Source: Linnemannia schmuckeri (taxonomy: Eukaryota; Mortierellomycota; Mortierellomycetes; Mortierellales; Mortierellaceae). Taken from it: a stretch of 64,000 bases of DNA. Shown in pieces: positions 21,196 through 33,093 of this stretch (within the stretch, counting starts at the first letter, position 1; the number at the start of each line of letters is the position of its first letter). A model generated the notes under the pieces. It was not told where the DNA came from. It saw nothing but the letters and a program-made list of their open reading frames with translations, and ran no database searches. The stretch covers positions 992,001-1,056,000 of the forward strand of contig JANATG010000006.1 in the NCBI GenBank assembly GCA_029449235.1. Reading direction: 5' to 3'. The position numbers and the translations under genes are program-made.

Positions 21196-24100
21196 ATGAA
21201 CACCGTCCAAGACCCCACCGACGCCATGGTCGCTTCATTCTCCGCACCGACATTCGAAGTCAACGACCCTTGGGGCACCAATACCGCGCGAGGACTCGAC
21301 CCCATGGACCTCAGCAGTATCCTCTGTAAGCATTTTATCCCCCTCCACAACTATATTCGACCTACGTTCATATCTCTTGCTTCGGTGATAGGGATAATCG
21401 ATGGCTATATTCTTCAAAAAATCAACACAAAGATAAAAAGAAGTTGTTAGGTTTGGTGCTGTTGCTGTAGCCAATGTGGTTTAGTCTACTTAAAAAAAAA
21501 AAGACTTTACCCTCCTTGACACTTGCACGCCAAACAACACAACTAACGTCTTCCTGCTCTGCTATGCTTCTTTTTTCATACTTATTCCACTTTGTGATAA
21601 TGCAGCTGGAATGCCTCTACCAACCATCTATACTACAGCGTTCGATCTCGCACAACCCGTTGGTGGCAGGATTACCGTGTCGGCACTCAACAAGATTATC
21701 GCTACGTCTGGATTGCCACACGGGACCGTCAACCAGGTAACTGACCAAGGAGAGGAATAGACGATATGTGTCCTAAGCATATACAGGGACAAGCATCGGA
21801 CAGTTACCAAGAAGAAAGTCTGTATTCACGGATTACACCGTTCTTTTCAATGAATGATAGATTTTGAATATTGTGGTGACGCCGACGCAGTCCAGGATCT
21901 CCAAGGGAGAATGCAGTGTGACCTTGGCGCTTGTAGCAATGGCACAAAAGAACATGGATCTCACGGTCGAGAACTTGATTGCCCACCGGGAAGGTAAGAG
22001 GATCAAGCGGCTTAATATTGACGCACCAACCGCAGCCAGCAAAAGGGCATGCGGCAGTTGTGGATGACATATCAAGCGGCGATTTTTTTTTCTTGCCTGC
22101 TCTCACAATCAAAGCTCAGTTGTTTATTTACTTTTTTTTTCTCCAACCAACTTCCTTTTATTTTTTCTTTTTTGGTGCAACCTTGGGCTGCGTCTCGTTT
22201 AGACTTGCCGATTCCTCACCTGCCAGGGCTGGAGTCAATCGATTTCGGAAGTTCGAGCGATTCAACCTTATACCCAACCTCGCCAGTGCTGCCTCGACAC
22301 CACCATCCCATCCATTCGGAAACAACTGTTTCAGATCCATGGAGAAACTCGACAATTTCAACCCCTAAGGGCAATGGCTACCCACCAGCACCCTCTTATT
22401 TGGCCTCCCCTCCGATCAGAGCGACCGAGATCTTGCCTCAGTCAGCAGACCCCGAGGCGACACGCAAGGAAATGTACCAGTGGTTCCTGAACCTTGATGT
22501 TATCCGTATCAGTTTTGCGCCCGAGAAGGAGGGTGTGTTCTTGTTTAAGCACGTCAACTACATTGTGGAGTCCAAGGTACTTTTATTGTTGGATCAGGTT
22601 GGCAGTCTGGATGCGCCTGGATATCTATCTTAGCGGAGATGTTAATGTCTTTTCTTTCTTCTTGGTAACTGTGGAATACAGAACCGACAAACAACGGTGA
22701 TCAGGAGATACAGCGACTTTTGGTGGCTGCTGGAAGTCCTTGCAAAAAGATTCCCGTTCAGGATCCTTCCCAACCTGCCACCCAAGAGGATAGGAAGTAA
22801 AGTGTTCACGCGACTGTTAATTATTACTTTCTTTTCCCTTTATTTTCATGCGACCTTTTATTAACTAGCCATTTCATTTTCCTTTTCTCCCTCTGATTTT
22901 TTTTTTTTTCTTGAGAATAGTTGCGGATGAGACATTCTTGGAACGAAGACTCCGTGGACTCACGAGATTTATGAACGCATTGGTCCGACACCCTGTCCTG
23001 AGGAGCGATCCCCTCGTCGTGTCATTCTTGACGGAGCCAGTGGTACGTGATGGACAATTTTCCAATGATGCTAGATGTATCTCTCTCCCTCCCTCCCCCA
23101 ATCTAGGTAGTCACACAAGCTAACGAACTTGACAACCAAAACTAATTCGTGCGCTTTTTTTTTTATTGTCGACTGTAAAAGGAATTGGCCATTTGGAGAA
23201 AAGATATTGTGATTTCAACAGAAGACGAGTTTACGACGAGACTGCCGATTGCATCTTCGTTGTCCAAACAGATCCCAATGACACTGGACTTGGAGGTGGA
23301 GGCGGTCAAAAGACGATTGCCGGCATCGATTGAATACTATCGTACCATGGTGGCGACCCTAGACCGGATCCAGAAGCGCTCAGAAGCCAATGCGGCCGAC
23401 TATACCCGTTTCAGTCTTGCTGTTGGGTGCGTTTTTCTTCCCATGCGCCTGTGTTTTATTTTTTTTTCTTGTTTGCTTAATCTGTGACGTCTGGGCTAAC
23501 GTTCATGCATGCAACAAAACTTCATCCATCGTATATCATAGAGCGTTGGCAGACTGCGAGAAACAGTGCCATATTGATGATTGTTACAACTGCGGACAGC
23601 TAAGCCAAGCATATGGCAAAATAGGAACTCATTTCAGTCAGGCTTCAACGTTGATGGATATCCAGGCCCGTGCGGCACAGCAGGGAATGGTAGAAAGCCT
23701 GAAGCGCCACCGGGACCTGTTGATCTCTGTCCGAGAGTTGTTCCAGCGGCGGGATCGGATCCGGGAGGGCAACATGTCCGAGATGTTGAAGAAGCGGATT
23801 GCGTCGAACGAGGCCAAACTCAAGACCTTGCGGACCTCTGCTACCAATGCTGCTGGTGGCGGAGGAGGAGGAGCAGCAGGAAGTGCAGAAGGAGGAGGTG
23901 GAGGAGGTGGAGGAGGAGTGACGGGATCCAATTCTGCGTCGATAGGGTTGTATGATGCGCAGATCGAGAAGGTCACCAACAACATCAACTCTGTAAGTCA
24001 CTGCGAGGGTTTTTTGTCCTCGTGGCACGTAGTCGATTATTTTAGCGTGCTGATCATATCGTCTGACACTTTTTTTTTTCACCATTCATTCCATCTCGTA

Positions 24101-24323
24101 GGATCGCGCGGAGCTAGAGATTCAGGAACAGAGAGCAGTACTATTGCAGCACACGCTGTGGATGGAGATCACATATTACCATAAGAGCCATTCGTTGATT
24201 GCAGGAATGTACCAGAGCTATGTGCATGAGCAGATGAAGTCGAGCCAGAGTCTTTTCGATAACTGGAAGTCGCTCTCGCCTGTTGTTCATGATATGCCTA
24301 TGGAGGTCAATGGATTCAACTGA
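21196..24323 (+). CDS. MVP1: Sorting nexin Mvp1/SNX8-like (PX-BAR)
   Basis: Nine exons give 640 residues: 21196-21325, 21606-21736, 21861-21993, 22203-22576, 22682-22796, 22921-23042, 23182-23426, 23542-23992 and 24102-24323. The N-terminal part has NDPWG and an EH-like helical unit (LPTIYTTAFDLAQPVGGRITVSALNKII). The PX domain starts near residue 222 (IRISFAPEKEGVFLFKHVNYIV) and continues with TTVIRRYSDFWWLLEVLAKRFP, whose Arg-Arg-Tyr-Ser-Asp-Phe holds the phosphoinositide-binding Arg. It closes with ILPNLPPKRIG. The rest is a coiled BAR-type region ending HSLIAGMYQSYVHEQ. Mvp1 binds PI3P on endosomes and recycles cargo. A poly-Gly insert (plus strand 23855-23935, GGA repeats) interrupts the BAR region. 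Convergent with the IQGAP gene. AATAAA lies at 24438-24443. Confidence 0.9.
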
Positions 24324-24701
24324 AAAAAAAAGGACAAAGGATCAACGAAAACAACACAAAGTGCAGCGCACAGCATATCAACACAAAAAAGTAGTACACA
24401 TACCTATCTATCCCCCACTCTCCCTCGAACACGCTCCAATAAAGCCAATTAACGCATCATAAACATGTTTATTGGAGTATTTTTATTATTAAGAAAGGTT
24501 GGTTTTTTTTTTTTTTGGTTTTTTTGTATGTCTTGTTGGTTGCATCTTGATTTCAAATATTTAGATGTAAAACCTAAAAGTAGTTGTCGTTGAAAAAGAA
24601 TAACAGAGCACGATTAACAAACATGAATCACCAACACAACCAACGCCCGTGACAAAAAAAAAAAAAAAAAAAAAAAAAAAAACAAGAGAACAGAGAGCCA
24701 C
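24324..24701. other. Convergent intergenic spacer
   Basis: The spacer holds the shared 3' flanks of MVP1 (plus) and IQGAP (minus). It contains AATAAA at 24438-24443 and an A run at about 24654-24682 that, read on the minus strand, starts 20 bases after the IQGAP stop. Confidence 0.6.
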
Positions 24702-27700
24702 TTACTTCTTGTTGACGAGGAAGAGGAGCAGGTTGACATTGACCTTCGCCATGTCATCAAAAAGACTCATAATCTGGATTTTGTTGAACTGGCACTGCAA
24801 CAGATCCTCAAGTCGCAACTCCATAGTCGATACGGGGAGACGAACCATCATAATCGACGTCTCGGCCTCGATCTGGAAGAGACCCGGCTCGTCACAGGAG
24901 ATAGTCAATGAAATCTGAGAGTACTGTTTAGGAGAGATGCCCTCGAGGTTCAACAGGACACCCTTCTCAAACAACCGCTGGGCAGTATACTTGAAAGATC
25001 CAAATTGTGGGACCTTGCCATGTCGTTGGAGGTTTCGGATGTGGAAGTATTGCTTGGTGAAGGGCATGATGTACCGTTGCTTCTTGCCTTTCTTGGACGT
25101 AATGTTGTTCATACAGGACTCGACATAGTCGTGATAGGACTTGATCTGGCTCTCCAAGAATTGTCTCTTCTCGTCGAGATTGGAAAGCGTCTGTTTAACT
25201 TGACCTAGTTCTGCAGCACGTTGGATCCGACGCCTGTGTTTTGTTCGGATATCGACCGCGATCGCGTTGATCATGTCCTGGTACCCGTTCTTCCTGGTGA
25301 CCTTCCCTGTCGATTCCAACTGCAGGATCCCGTCAATGGCTCGCTGTTTAAGTTCGATAAACCGCATCGCGTTCATATCGACCATATTAGGCCCCGTAGC
25401 AGACCTCCACTGACTGGACTCGGCCAATGACGACTCGGATCCATTCTCGATCCTCCGCTGATGATGCTGCCGCTGCCGGTTCATCTCTGATGCCTTGAGG
25501 TCCTCCCAGGCCTGCTCCTCATGGATCGTGACGCGACGTTCAAGAATCTCCATCAAGTTGCGACCAGACTGGATACGAATGATCGACAAGATATACCGCT
25601 TAGTCTCGACAAAGAGATGCTTCAGGTCCATGTCGGGGTCGTCCAAGTTGGCCGTGAACCGGTTCTGAAGCGTCAGACAGATTTCACCATGACCCTGTGA
25701 GTGTTCTTCAAAACCTGAGGGTGGGTTATTGAGTTCGGAGAGGATCACGCGCAGAGGGTCATCCAGTTCTGGTGCAAGGATGTCGATCTTATCAATCAAC
25801 ATGGCGTGCATGGTAAAGATCTCGAAGGGAGACATGTACACGGTGGGACGAATCGTGTTCACTTGGTCGATATACTGATTCACCTCGAACTGCTTCTCTG
25901 GCTCCGCAACCTCCACGACTACGAGCGAAGAACAAATATATATAACAGATAGTAAGAAAAATATTACCTCAGGGACAAATAAAGCATTTGGAGACATAGC
26001 ACAAACCCAAGGCGTATGCTTACCGTTCTTGAAGTACTTTGCGAAACGGAGGCCAGCGTAGCCGACATACTCGTTGAGAGGCTTCAAGTAAACATTGTCA
26101 TCAGCAAACAGCTTTCCGACAGAGATTTGGTTCAGCATCTTGGAGATCTCGGCCAAATTCTTTCGTTGCATGGGGCTCACAACTCCCTCGATGACATCGA
26201 ATCCTTCTGGCGCACTAGAGTCAAAAGGCCATAAAAAAAGGAAAGTTATTAATAATTCGCACATAGAGAGTGAGAAAATACAGTAGAAACAGGAGTAGCC
26301 CTTACACAATGGCGGGGTTGAGGTATCGGTAATAGATCAGGTTGCCGACAGCCTTGGTGATGTTCTCCTCGGACTCCTGAGGGAACTTGGAGCGAAGGGC
26401 GTTTCCGACTTCCTTGGCAATGTAACGAATACCATAGGGCATCCTGGGCAGACTCTCTAAGATGGCATCTAAGAACATCTCTGTGCGAAGGCGAAGTTCC
26501 TGCAAGTGACGAATAAAAGTCGTACGAGTTTCGGGGTCGTTCAGGGCTTCCGTGTGGTCGATGTGCAATGGGCGTTCAGAGGGGCGACCAGTCCTCAATT
26601 CCTCGTTGTTGATACTCGCTTTGTAGATCTATGTATATTTACGAGGAAAAAATTTGGTATTAGAGCATTGTCATCACAAGAAAAGATCGACAACGTAAGA
26701 GCATACAAAGAACAAAGTGTGAAAGGACGCAAAGTCCAAAGCGTTAAAAAACAGAGTCGTTACCATGAGCGGATCACTCTCCAAGTCCAAAAAGTCATCC
26801 TCAAGGACCTGTCGGACAAGAGGTCCCAAGAGATCACGGAGGTAGCGTCGTTCCTTGGCACCACGAACGTAAATCATAACCATCTTGACAAACATAAAGT
26901 TGCCTCGCATAAAATCGTTCACGTTCAGGATCTGCTCCACTTCCTCAAAGATCGATTGCTACAAAAAAAAAAGTGAATCAGTGCATAAGCCGAGATACAA
27001 ATCTGTCAGTATTTTGCGAGTGCCGTTAGTGCACCAAGTCCCTTGTTACCTAAAAGAGAGAAAAGGTGATCTTACCTTGAATAGCTTGAGCAAGAGGTAT
27101 TCCTCGCGCGAGTTCTGGGCATATCCAAAGAGTGTCAAGACAACACCCTCGATCTGCTTCTTGATCCTGTCTGAGAAAAGACCCGTCTTGGACATCATGA
27201 AGAACAGTTTACTGAAATAGGTAGGCTGGGTTTGCAGCAGATAAAACAACTGCTGGTAGAGTACCAGCCGATCGCGACTCTCTCGGTCCAATGATTTGAG
27301 GGTGAAGGGGTTACTAGTCGCAGAGATGGGCATCGACATGCGACGTTGTGCCTTCTTCTTGGTGAGAGACGATGTCGTCTTGAGAACCTCGTCCAAGGTA
27401 ATGTGGTTCTGGACCAGGAGCGCAATCTTGATATCCAGCTCGTTCAACTGGGCATCTGACTGGGTGTTCTCACGGATGCGACGGACAACAAGCTGACGCA
27501 GGTTTTCGAGCTCCAGTTCCTCCTCAAAGTCAAAATCGCTGTCGTTCAAGAGATGCAAAAATGTTTTGAGTGTCGAAATAGGCGGGTTTGCTCCAGTGGC
27601 TAATAGTGACATCATAAAAAAGTAGTGATAGGTATTGCTGTCAGTTATCAAATATACAAGCGGTGAGCAAATTGACCGGTCTAAATCAATAATAGGAATT

Positions 27701-29675
27701 TTGAGCTTACTCAAGCTACGGTAGGCGTCTCCTGCCGCCTTGGCTCGAAAGACGCTTTGCATCTTGACGATGCTTTCCATGTTGTCTCTGTAGAACTGTT
27801 GTCGTTCCGCAAACCTCTTCCGCTGCAAGAATCCACGCATATGAGCTTGTATCTACAAAAGCATGGGTGATAGGGTCGTATTAGAAAGAGCATGACCGAA
27901 TTCTATCAAACCATACAAAACGTCATGACACTGCTCAAACGGCAGAAGAAGTCTGTTAGTTACCTTGACGACTTCTGGTTCAAAATCGTAAAATTCATTC
28001 AGTCGCGCTCGATAGCGTCGTCTTGCCAGCTCGCCACGTCCCTGGGCCTGGAGACAGATCAAGAACTCCTCCATGCTGTAGTGGAGGTTGCGGCGGGCCA
28101 AGAACCTCTTGCGTTCCAGCGCTCCCCGGAAGAGTTGTTGACAGCGTACAATCGAATCCGTGTTGTTGCCCCAGAAGAGGTCCCGCAGTTCTTGGTTCGA
28201 AAGCAATGTCTCTGGCTCTGGTTCTTCCTCTAACTCTTCTTCCTCTTCAATAATAGTCTCTTTGGTAACACTGCCTTCGACAGGTCCGTTGAGCTCCTTG
28301 GCCAGGGCTGATCCAATGTTGCCGAAACTGGGCATCGAGATACCGGCAGCGTCCAGACCCTGACGGGTTGCATGAATCTCAGCATCGGTGAACTGGAGCT
28401 CTCCGACCAGGTTCTTAATATTGGGAGCCATACCTCGAGCTGCAAGCATATGACTGAGCGCATGGATACAGTAGATAACTTTGGGGATGTTCTTTTTGTC
28501 GTAGAGATCCGTGAGCTCGAAAATGAAGATCTAGTCATTAATGGTGATAGTGTCGTCGAAAAGGAGTTAGGGATCATGTTGGTACATGGATAAGCATCTG
28601 TGCAATTTTTGTAGGATATTTTGGATACCTCTGGAAGCTTTAGTTTGCGCATGGCTTTGAAGAGGCAGTTGATGTTGTCAGAGTGTTTGTACTGGAGGAC
28701 AGGGTGCTCAAAGATCTTTTTGACTGAGGGGGGGTCAAAGTAACGGGCCAGTTTGGCCAGAACAACGCCGTTCCGAAGACTCTCCTCCAAAGTCGTAATA
28801 GCGTCGATTTCCTCGCAAATGCAAGCTTCGATCCATCTAGCATGTAGGCGAACGCAAAGGTGCTCTCGTTAGCAGGGCGGGGATAGAAAAAAGACATGAC
28901 TGCATATTCACATCATAGCAATTTCAGCACATGCATAGAGAAAAAAGTAGGCACGTACTCTTTGGCTTCACCAATGTGGCACAAATAATCGTATGCCTGG
29001 ACCTGCTTTCGAGACTGGTCCATCCACCGTCCGCCCCTGGCTCCATCATCGCGAGTCAGTCTGATACGTCCCTTCATACCTAATTGTACACCATGTATGT
29101 AAGATGGAATAGGCACAGTTAGTGTTTCTGTGCAGCCGGTCATCGAGGCCATGTCCTTGCTTCTTGGATGATGCAAAGTAGAACCGCATTCCGTTGTCGT
29201 CGTGACCACACCCGCTCATACATACTCTCCCTCTCTCTCCTCTCTGCCTCCCTCCATATAGGAATACAAGGGAGAAAAAATGAGGGTCATCTGTCATGTA
29301 GCCGAATAATAAAGGAGACAGGGGCACAGGGGCAGACTATGACGAACATATGCGCCCTTTCCTTTCACTTTGTTAAATTCCTTCTCGTTCCCGGTTTCCA
29401 CTTTCTGTTCTTCAGAAGTGAAAGGAGAGAAAGAGGAAGGATGGCCAAGTTGCTTCCATTTCCCCTCTATTGTTTCCCATCGTTTCTGATGCATATACAC
29501 ACAAACCCACACGAGCAAATTGTGAGCATCGTATCTGCCCAACCTCTTAAAAGACGATAGGGCTTTTTTCGTTACCTGTTACATCCTCGGTGTCTCCTGA
29601 GAGAGTCAGGTCGGCGATGGACGAGACAGAGATCAAAGCCGATATCGGCCGTGTCTCTCTCGAATTGGACAGCAT
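24702..29675 (-). CDS. IQGAP homologue (Iqg1/Rng2-like scaffold)
   Basis: Ten exons on the minus strand give 1,195 residues: 29675-29576, 29079-28959, 28836-28629, 28530-27964, 27852-27711, 27599-27076, 26958-26764, 26628-26306, 26214-26024 and 25918-24702. A calponin-homology domain spans about residues 55-175 (VQAYDYLCHIGEAKEWIEAC, RNGVVLAKLARYFDPP, LYDKKNIPKVIYCIHALSHM). About four IQ-type motifs follow (QQLFRGALERKRFLARR, LQAQGRGELARRRYRARL, IQAHMRGFLQRKRF, MQSVFRAKAAGDAY). A GAP-related domain spans about 430-780 (SKTGLFSDRIKKQIEG, MPYGIRYIAKEVGNAL, YYRYLNPAIVAPEGFDVI). A RasGAP C-terminal region follows. IQGAPs bind actin, calmodulin/myosin light chains and Rho GTPases, and build the cytokinetic ring; the GAP-related domain usually lacks GAP activity. 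The protein is shorter than yeast Iqg1 (about 1,500). The first exon carries only a Ser/Thr-rich leader. Confidence 0.92.
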
Positions 29676-31227
29676 TGTAGTTGTCTTGTTTTGTCGCTCT
29701 TGTCTGTCGTTGCGTGTGTGTTGGCTGTCAGTTCTTGAAGGGTGATGTTGTTTGTAGAGTGATCCTCCTCACTGGTTTGTCTTTGTTGTGGGTGGTATAT
29801 GGGTTACTGTCGTCGTTTTTCGCTTGTTCCCTTGGGTATGTATATGTTTTAAATGTCCTGAAGTTGGGTCGTCGGTGTCAATGGGTTCCTAGAGCGACAT
29901 AAAACGACAAAGAAGACAAACTGTGAGTGAGTATATCTGCGGTCATGTAGGTGGCCGTGCCTTTTGTTCGATTCTTGCGGTTCCTGACTAGCTGAGGCTG
30001 ACACCTCTCTGCCATCTTTTTTGTTTCTGCGGGCTCACTAAACACACTTTCCAGCACGAAATAAAAAAAAAAGCGTGTTGTGCTTAAAAGTCAACTGTGT
30101 ATAGAGTGGTGAATGGGCATTTACATTAGCGGAAGGGAGGAAAAAGAGAGTGAGGAATGAATGTCGAGAGAAGAAAAGAGAAAAGAAGAAAGACGAGAAA
30201 AATGACGAAGAGGCCTAAAAAGTGCAAAAAATGAACCATTCGCATTGTGGACTGCGAACCAGAGAAACATAAAAAAGGGGGGGATGAACAATGTCAGCCG
30301 CCCAAAAAACAACAACAGCTGGCCACATTACACACACACTCGACAAGACACTAAACACAAAGGAAAAAAAAACGCCATCAATAGAACAAGCGAAAGAGGC
30401 TGTTGAAAACGCCTGTCTGGCGAGTAGGAAAGATAGGGAAATGACACGGAGTAAGAATATGTCGTGTTGTGTGGACAGGGGAATTCGAATTGTTTGTTAT
30501 TCTTGGGTCACTGTAATTCCAGGAAAAAAAGTGTGGATTTCCTCCACTATTCTAATTGCTTTGAGCCATGTGGATTACGGGCATGTCGTCTGACACTTAC
30601 AGCAATGAATGAAACGGAGAAGGGATGTAGGGTTTTTGAAGGTATAGAGGTTGTTGTGGTGATAGGTGAGGGTAGGTCAACGACGCAGCAGGTTCATTGC
30701 ATGCGAGAGAGAAAGAGTGGCAGATAGAGAGAGAAAAAAGAGAGAATGAATGGAAAGAAAGTAAAGGAACAACACTGGGCGAATATTTCCAAACGAATAT
30801 GTGGGGCATTCGACACTGTGGTTTTGCCAACACACATTCATCGTGCGTTGAATATCAAGGAGGGAGAGGGAAGAATGCGGTACATGAGTAAATGCATGAA
30901 GGATGGATTCTTGTTGACCTGGTGCAGTCCGAGATCTCTCATTGACACGTATTTTTTACATGTCGCTCGATGATTGATGACCGACTGAGGATCCATCCTG
31001 GAACCGGTATCTTTTTTTTTTGTTTGTTTGCTTGTTCTGTTACAAATATAAGGACAAATTGGGATCGCTGCAAAGTCACCGGCCCCACATAGCTACGATC
31101 GACATATTTTGAACCTTGTTCGCCACGCTTATTTTCAGGGCATTTCGTTCTTTTTTATGTGGTTTGTGAATAATTAAGTACAGTGAAATAAAAAATAAAA
31201 AATAAAAATACAGACAACAGGATGTTT
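29676..31227. other. Intergenic, no gene recognised
   Basis: The region is purine-rich low-complexity sequence (30120-30230, 30700-30760) and short open frames without domains. It probably holds the promoter and leader of the IQGAP gene, near 29676-30000. Confidence 0.5.
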
Positions 31228-31719
31228 TTAGGGCCGAGTAGCTGCGGGTGGGGGGGGGGTTGTTGGAGGGACATAGACAGAGGCGTCGTTCCAGCTATGA
31301 TCCAGGATTGTTGTTTCGAATGAACTGTAGAAAGCTGCCTCTGGGTCTGGAAATTCAGCCACCGTCTTGCGGGCCTGTGTCATCATATAGTGGTACGCCT
31401 ATCGTTTATTAGGCGTGTTAGAGTCGATGATTGAAAACAGACAATAAGACACCAGTCCGCGCTTCCAATAAGCATAAACCCAAAGAATCGCTTACGAGAT
31501 ACGTGGAGACAAAGGAAATGGCAAAGGAAATGAAAACCAAGAGAAAAAAGTATCCCACACCAAGAGAGGAGTCTGAGAGGCAAAAGGCACCGGCACCAAC
31601 AATCAGAATAGTAAGAACACCCACGACAATGCCGCCTTCTCTCCTGAAATATGACCGGGGGCCACTGCCATACTTTTCCAGGAATTTCTGCGATTGTGAA
31701 TTGTCTTTTGGTTCGCCAT
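31228..31719 (-). CDS. Small two-helix membrane protein (start not found)
   Basis: Two minus-strand exons are supported: one ending at 31496 (donor GTAAGC) and the last at 31398-31228, joined in phase 0. The encoded chain has a hydrophilic lead (FLEKYGSGPRSYFRREGG), two closely spaced membrane helices (IVVGVLTILIVGAGAFCL and YFFLLVFISFAISFVSTYL), and a cytosolic-looking tail. The tail contains a stretch of charged helix (MMTQARKTVAEFPDPEAAFY) and ends in a Pro-rich PPTTPPPPAATRP. No in-frame Met exists in the supported part. The upstream exon probably begins at 31719 after CTAG, or the frame continues further to about 31930, so the first exon lies upstream and I could not identify it. Function unknown. 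Confidence 0.45.
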
Positions 31720-33093
31720 CTAGATTATGGTTTTGCCTTGCAGTGTTGTCGGATGATATGGAGATGGAGACGAAGGTGAGGAGTGTTGAGTGCTGAGGAA
31801 CAGGGGCGGAAAGAGTAGAAGATGGAAGGGTGAAAGAAGTGAAAACAAGGGGCGGCGATGTGACCTGACAACTAGTTAAAAATATGTTGAGCCCACGAGG
31901 GCCCTGGTGAGCTACTGACGGTGGTGAGTGCTAAAACTGGCAACAGGGGTTGCGACTGGCTGGAACCGAGGGGTGCCATTGGTATTGACACTTTCACCAC
32001 CAATCGATTTTGGTAAGAAACAAGCCACACGTATGCACTGGGCCAAAAGATCGCCCGATGCGCCGAATGAATGACGTCCACCCCTATTTGAATACAATAT
32101 CTCTGAATGACCGTTGTAGATACCACACCTTGCTTGGGCAGAGTAGGAGAGAAAGGTCTAGGTCCAAAACGGGTCAGGAAGTCATCCAGCTGACATGGCT
32201 TGCCTCTGTCCTTGAGGTGGGCTTTACGTTGCGGACTTTGTTCCCCTTCTGGGTGCAATGCGGATCAACATTGATGCCATGCAGCGAGAAGTAGACTTCT
32301 CTTTTTTTATCGACATGGAAAAAAGTTGGCGTGCGCTCAACTTTTGCCATATTTAGGCAGGATCATTGCAAATCAACTGGATGCAATGCATAAGAGCCTT
32401 TTTAGACTTCTCCCTTTCTAACCCGTTCGTTATCCAGGAACATCCTATTTTTTACAATTTGATCTGTCTATCTACTTCATCTAAACGCCCTGTTTCAGCA
32501 CCCAGATAAATAACCCATTCGTGATATGAGAACAAAATGAATAGGCAAACGGGTACGAGTGTTTGGAAGTTTTAAGGTTGACCTTGTTCGTCCAGGAGCT
32601 AACCACGACGGACTATTGGCAAACGTGAAGACAGAGATGGCAGCAGATGTTGATGGCCGAGATGAGCAACCAGCTCCTGCGAAAATGGGACTCAAAATGA
32701 CATCAATTTCATTATTTAAGACAATTAAGACAGTTGGCTCGGTGCATCATCTTTGTTCCTGTCTCTCTTTGCAGCCGTGTAATGAGAGAGAGGGCTCGCA
32801 TAGAAGAGTAGTACTGCAGCCAGCCCCGCCATTAACCCCCGGAGGAACCGAGCAGAGATCTAGAAACTGTCCGCACTGCCCTCAAACACATAAAACCGCT
32901 ATCTCTGCCCTTCAGTTCTTTTTTCTCCTTTTCTTTGTTTATTTTTCTCTGGACCCTCCCTACCTTCATCTCATCCCACCTTCCCGCTCTTTTTGATACC
33001 CGGGGCTCTTTCAACCTCGCTCACTTGCGTTCTTTTCCTTTTTCTCATACCTTTCCCATTCACATTTCTTTAATACCTCATCCTCGACTTTTA
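31720..33093. other. Intergenic; possible gene fragment on the minus strand near 32150-32305
   Basis: On the minus strand, about 130 bases ending near 32170 read as a protein-like segment (HGINVDPHCTQKGNKV) followed by a stop in the same frame. In another frame, 31872-32258 is open. I recognise neither. The first exon of the small membrane protein may also lie here. Bases 32880-33090 are the CT-rich leader of the exchanger gene. Confidence 0.35.
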
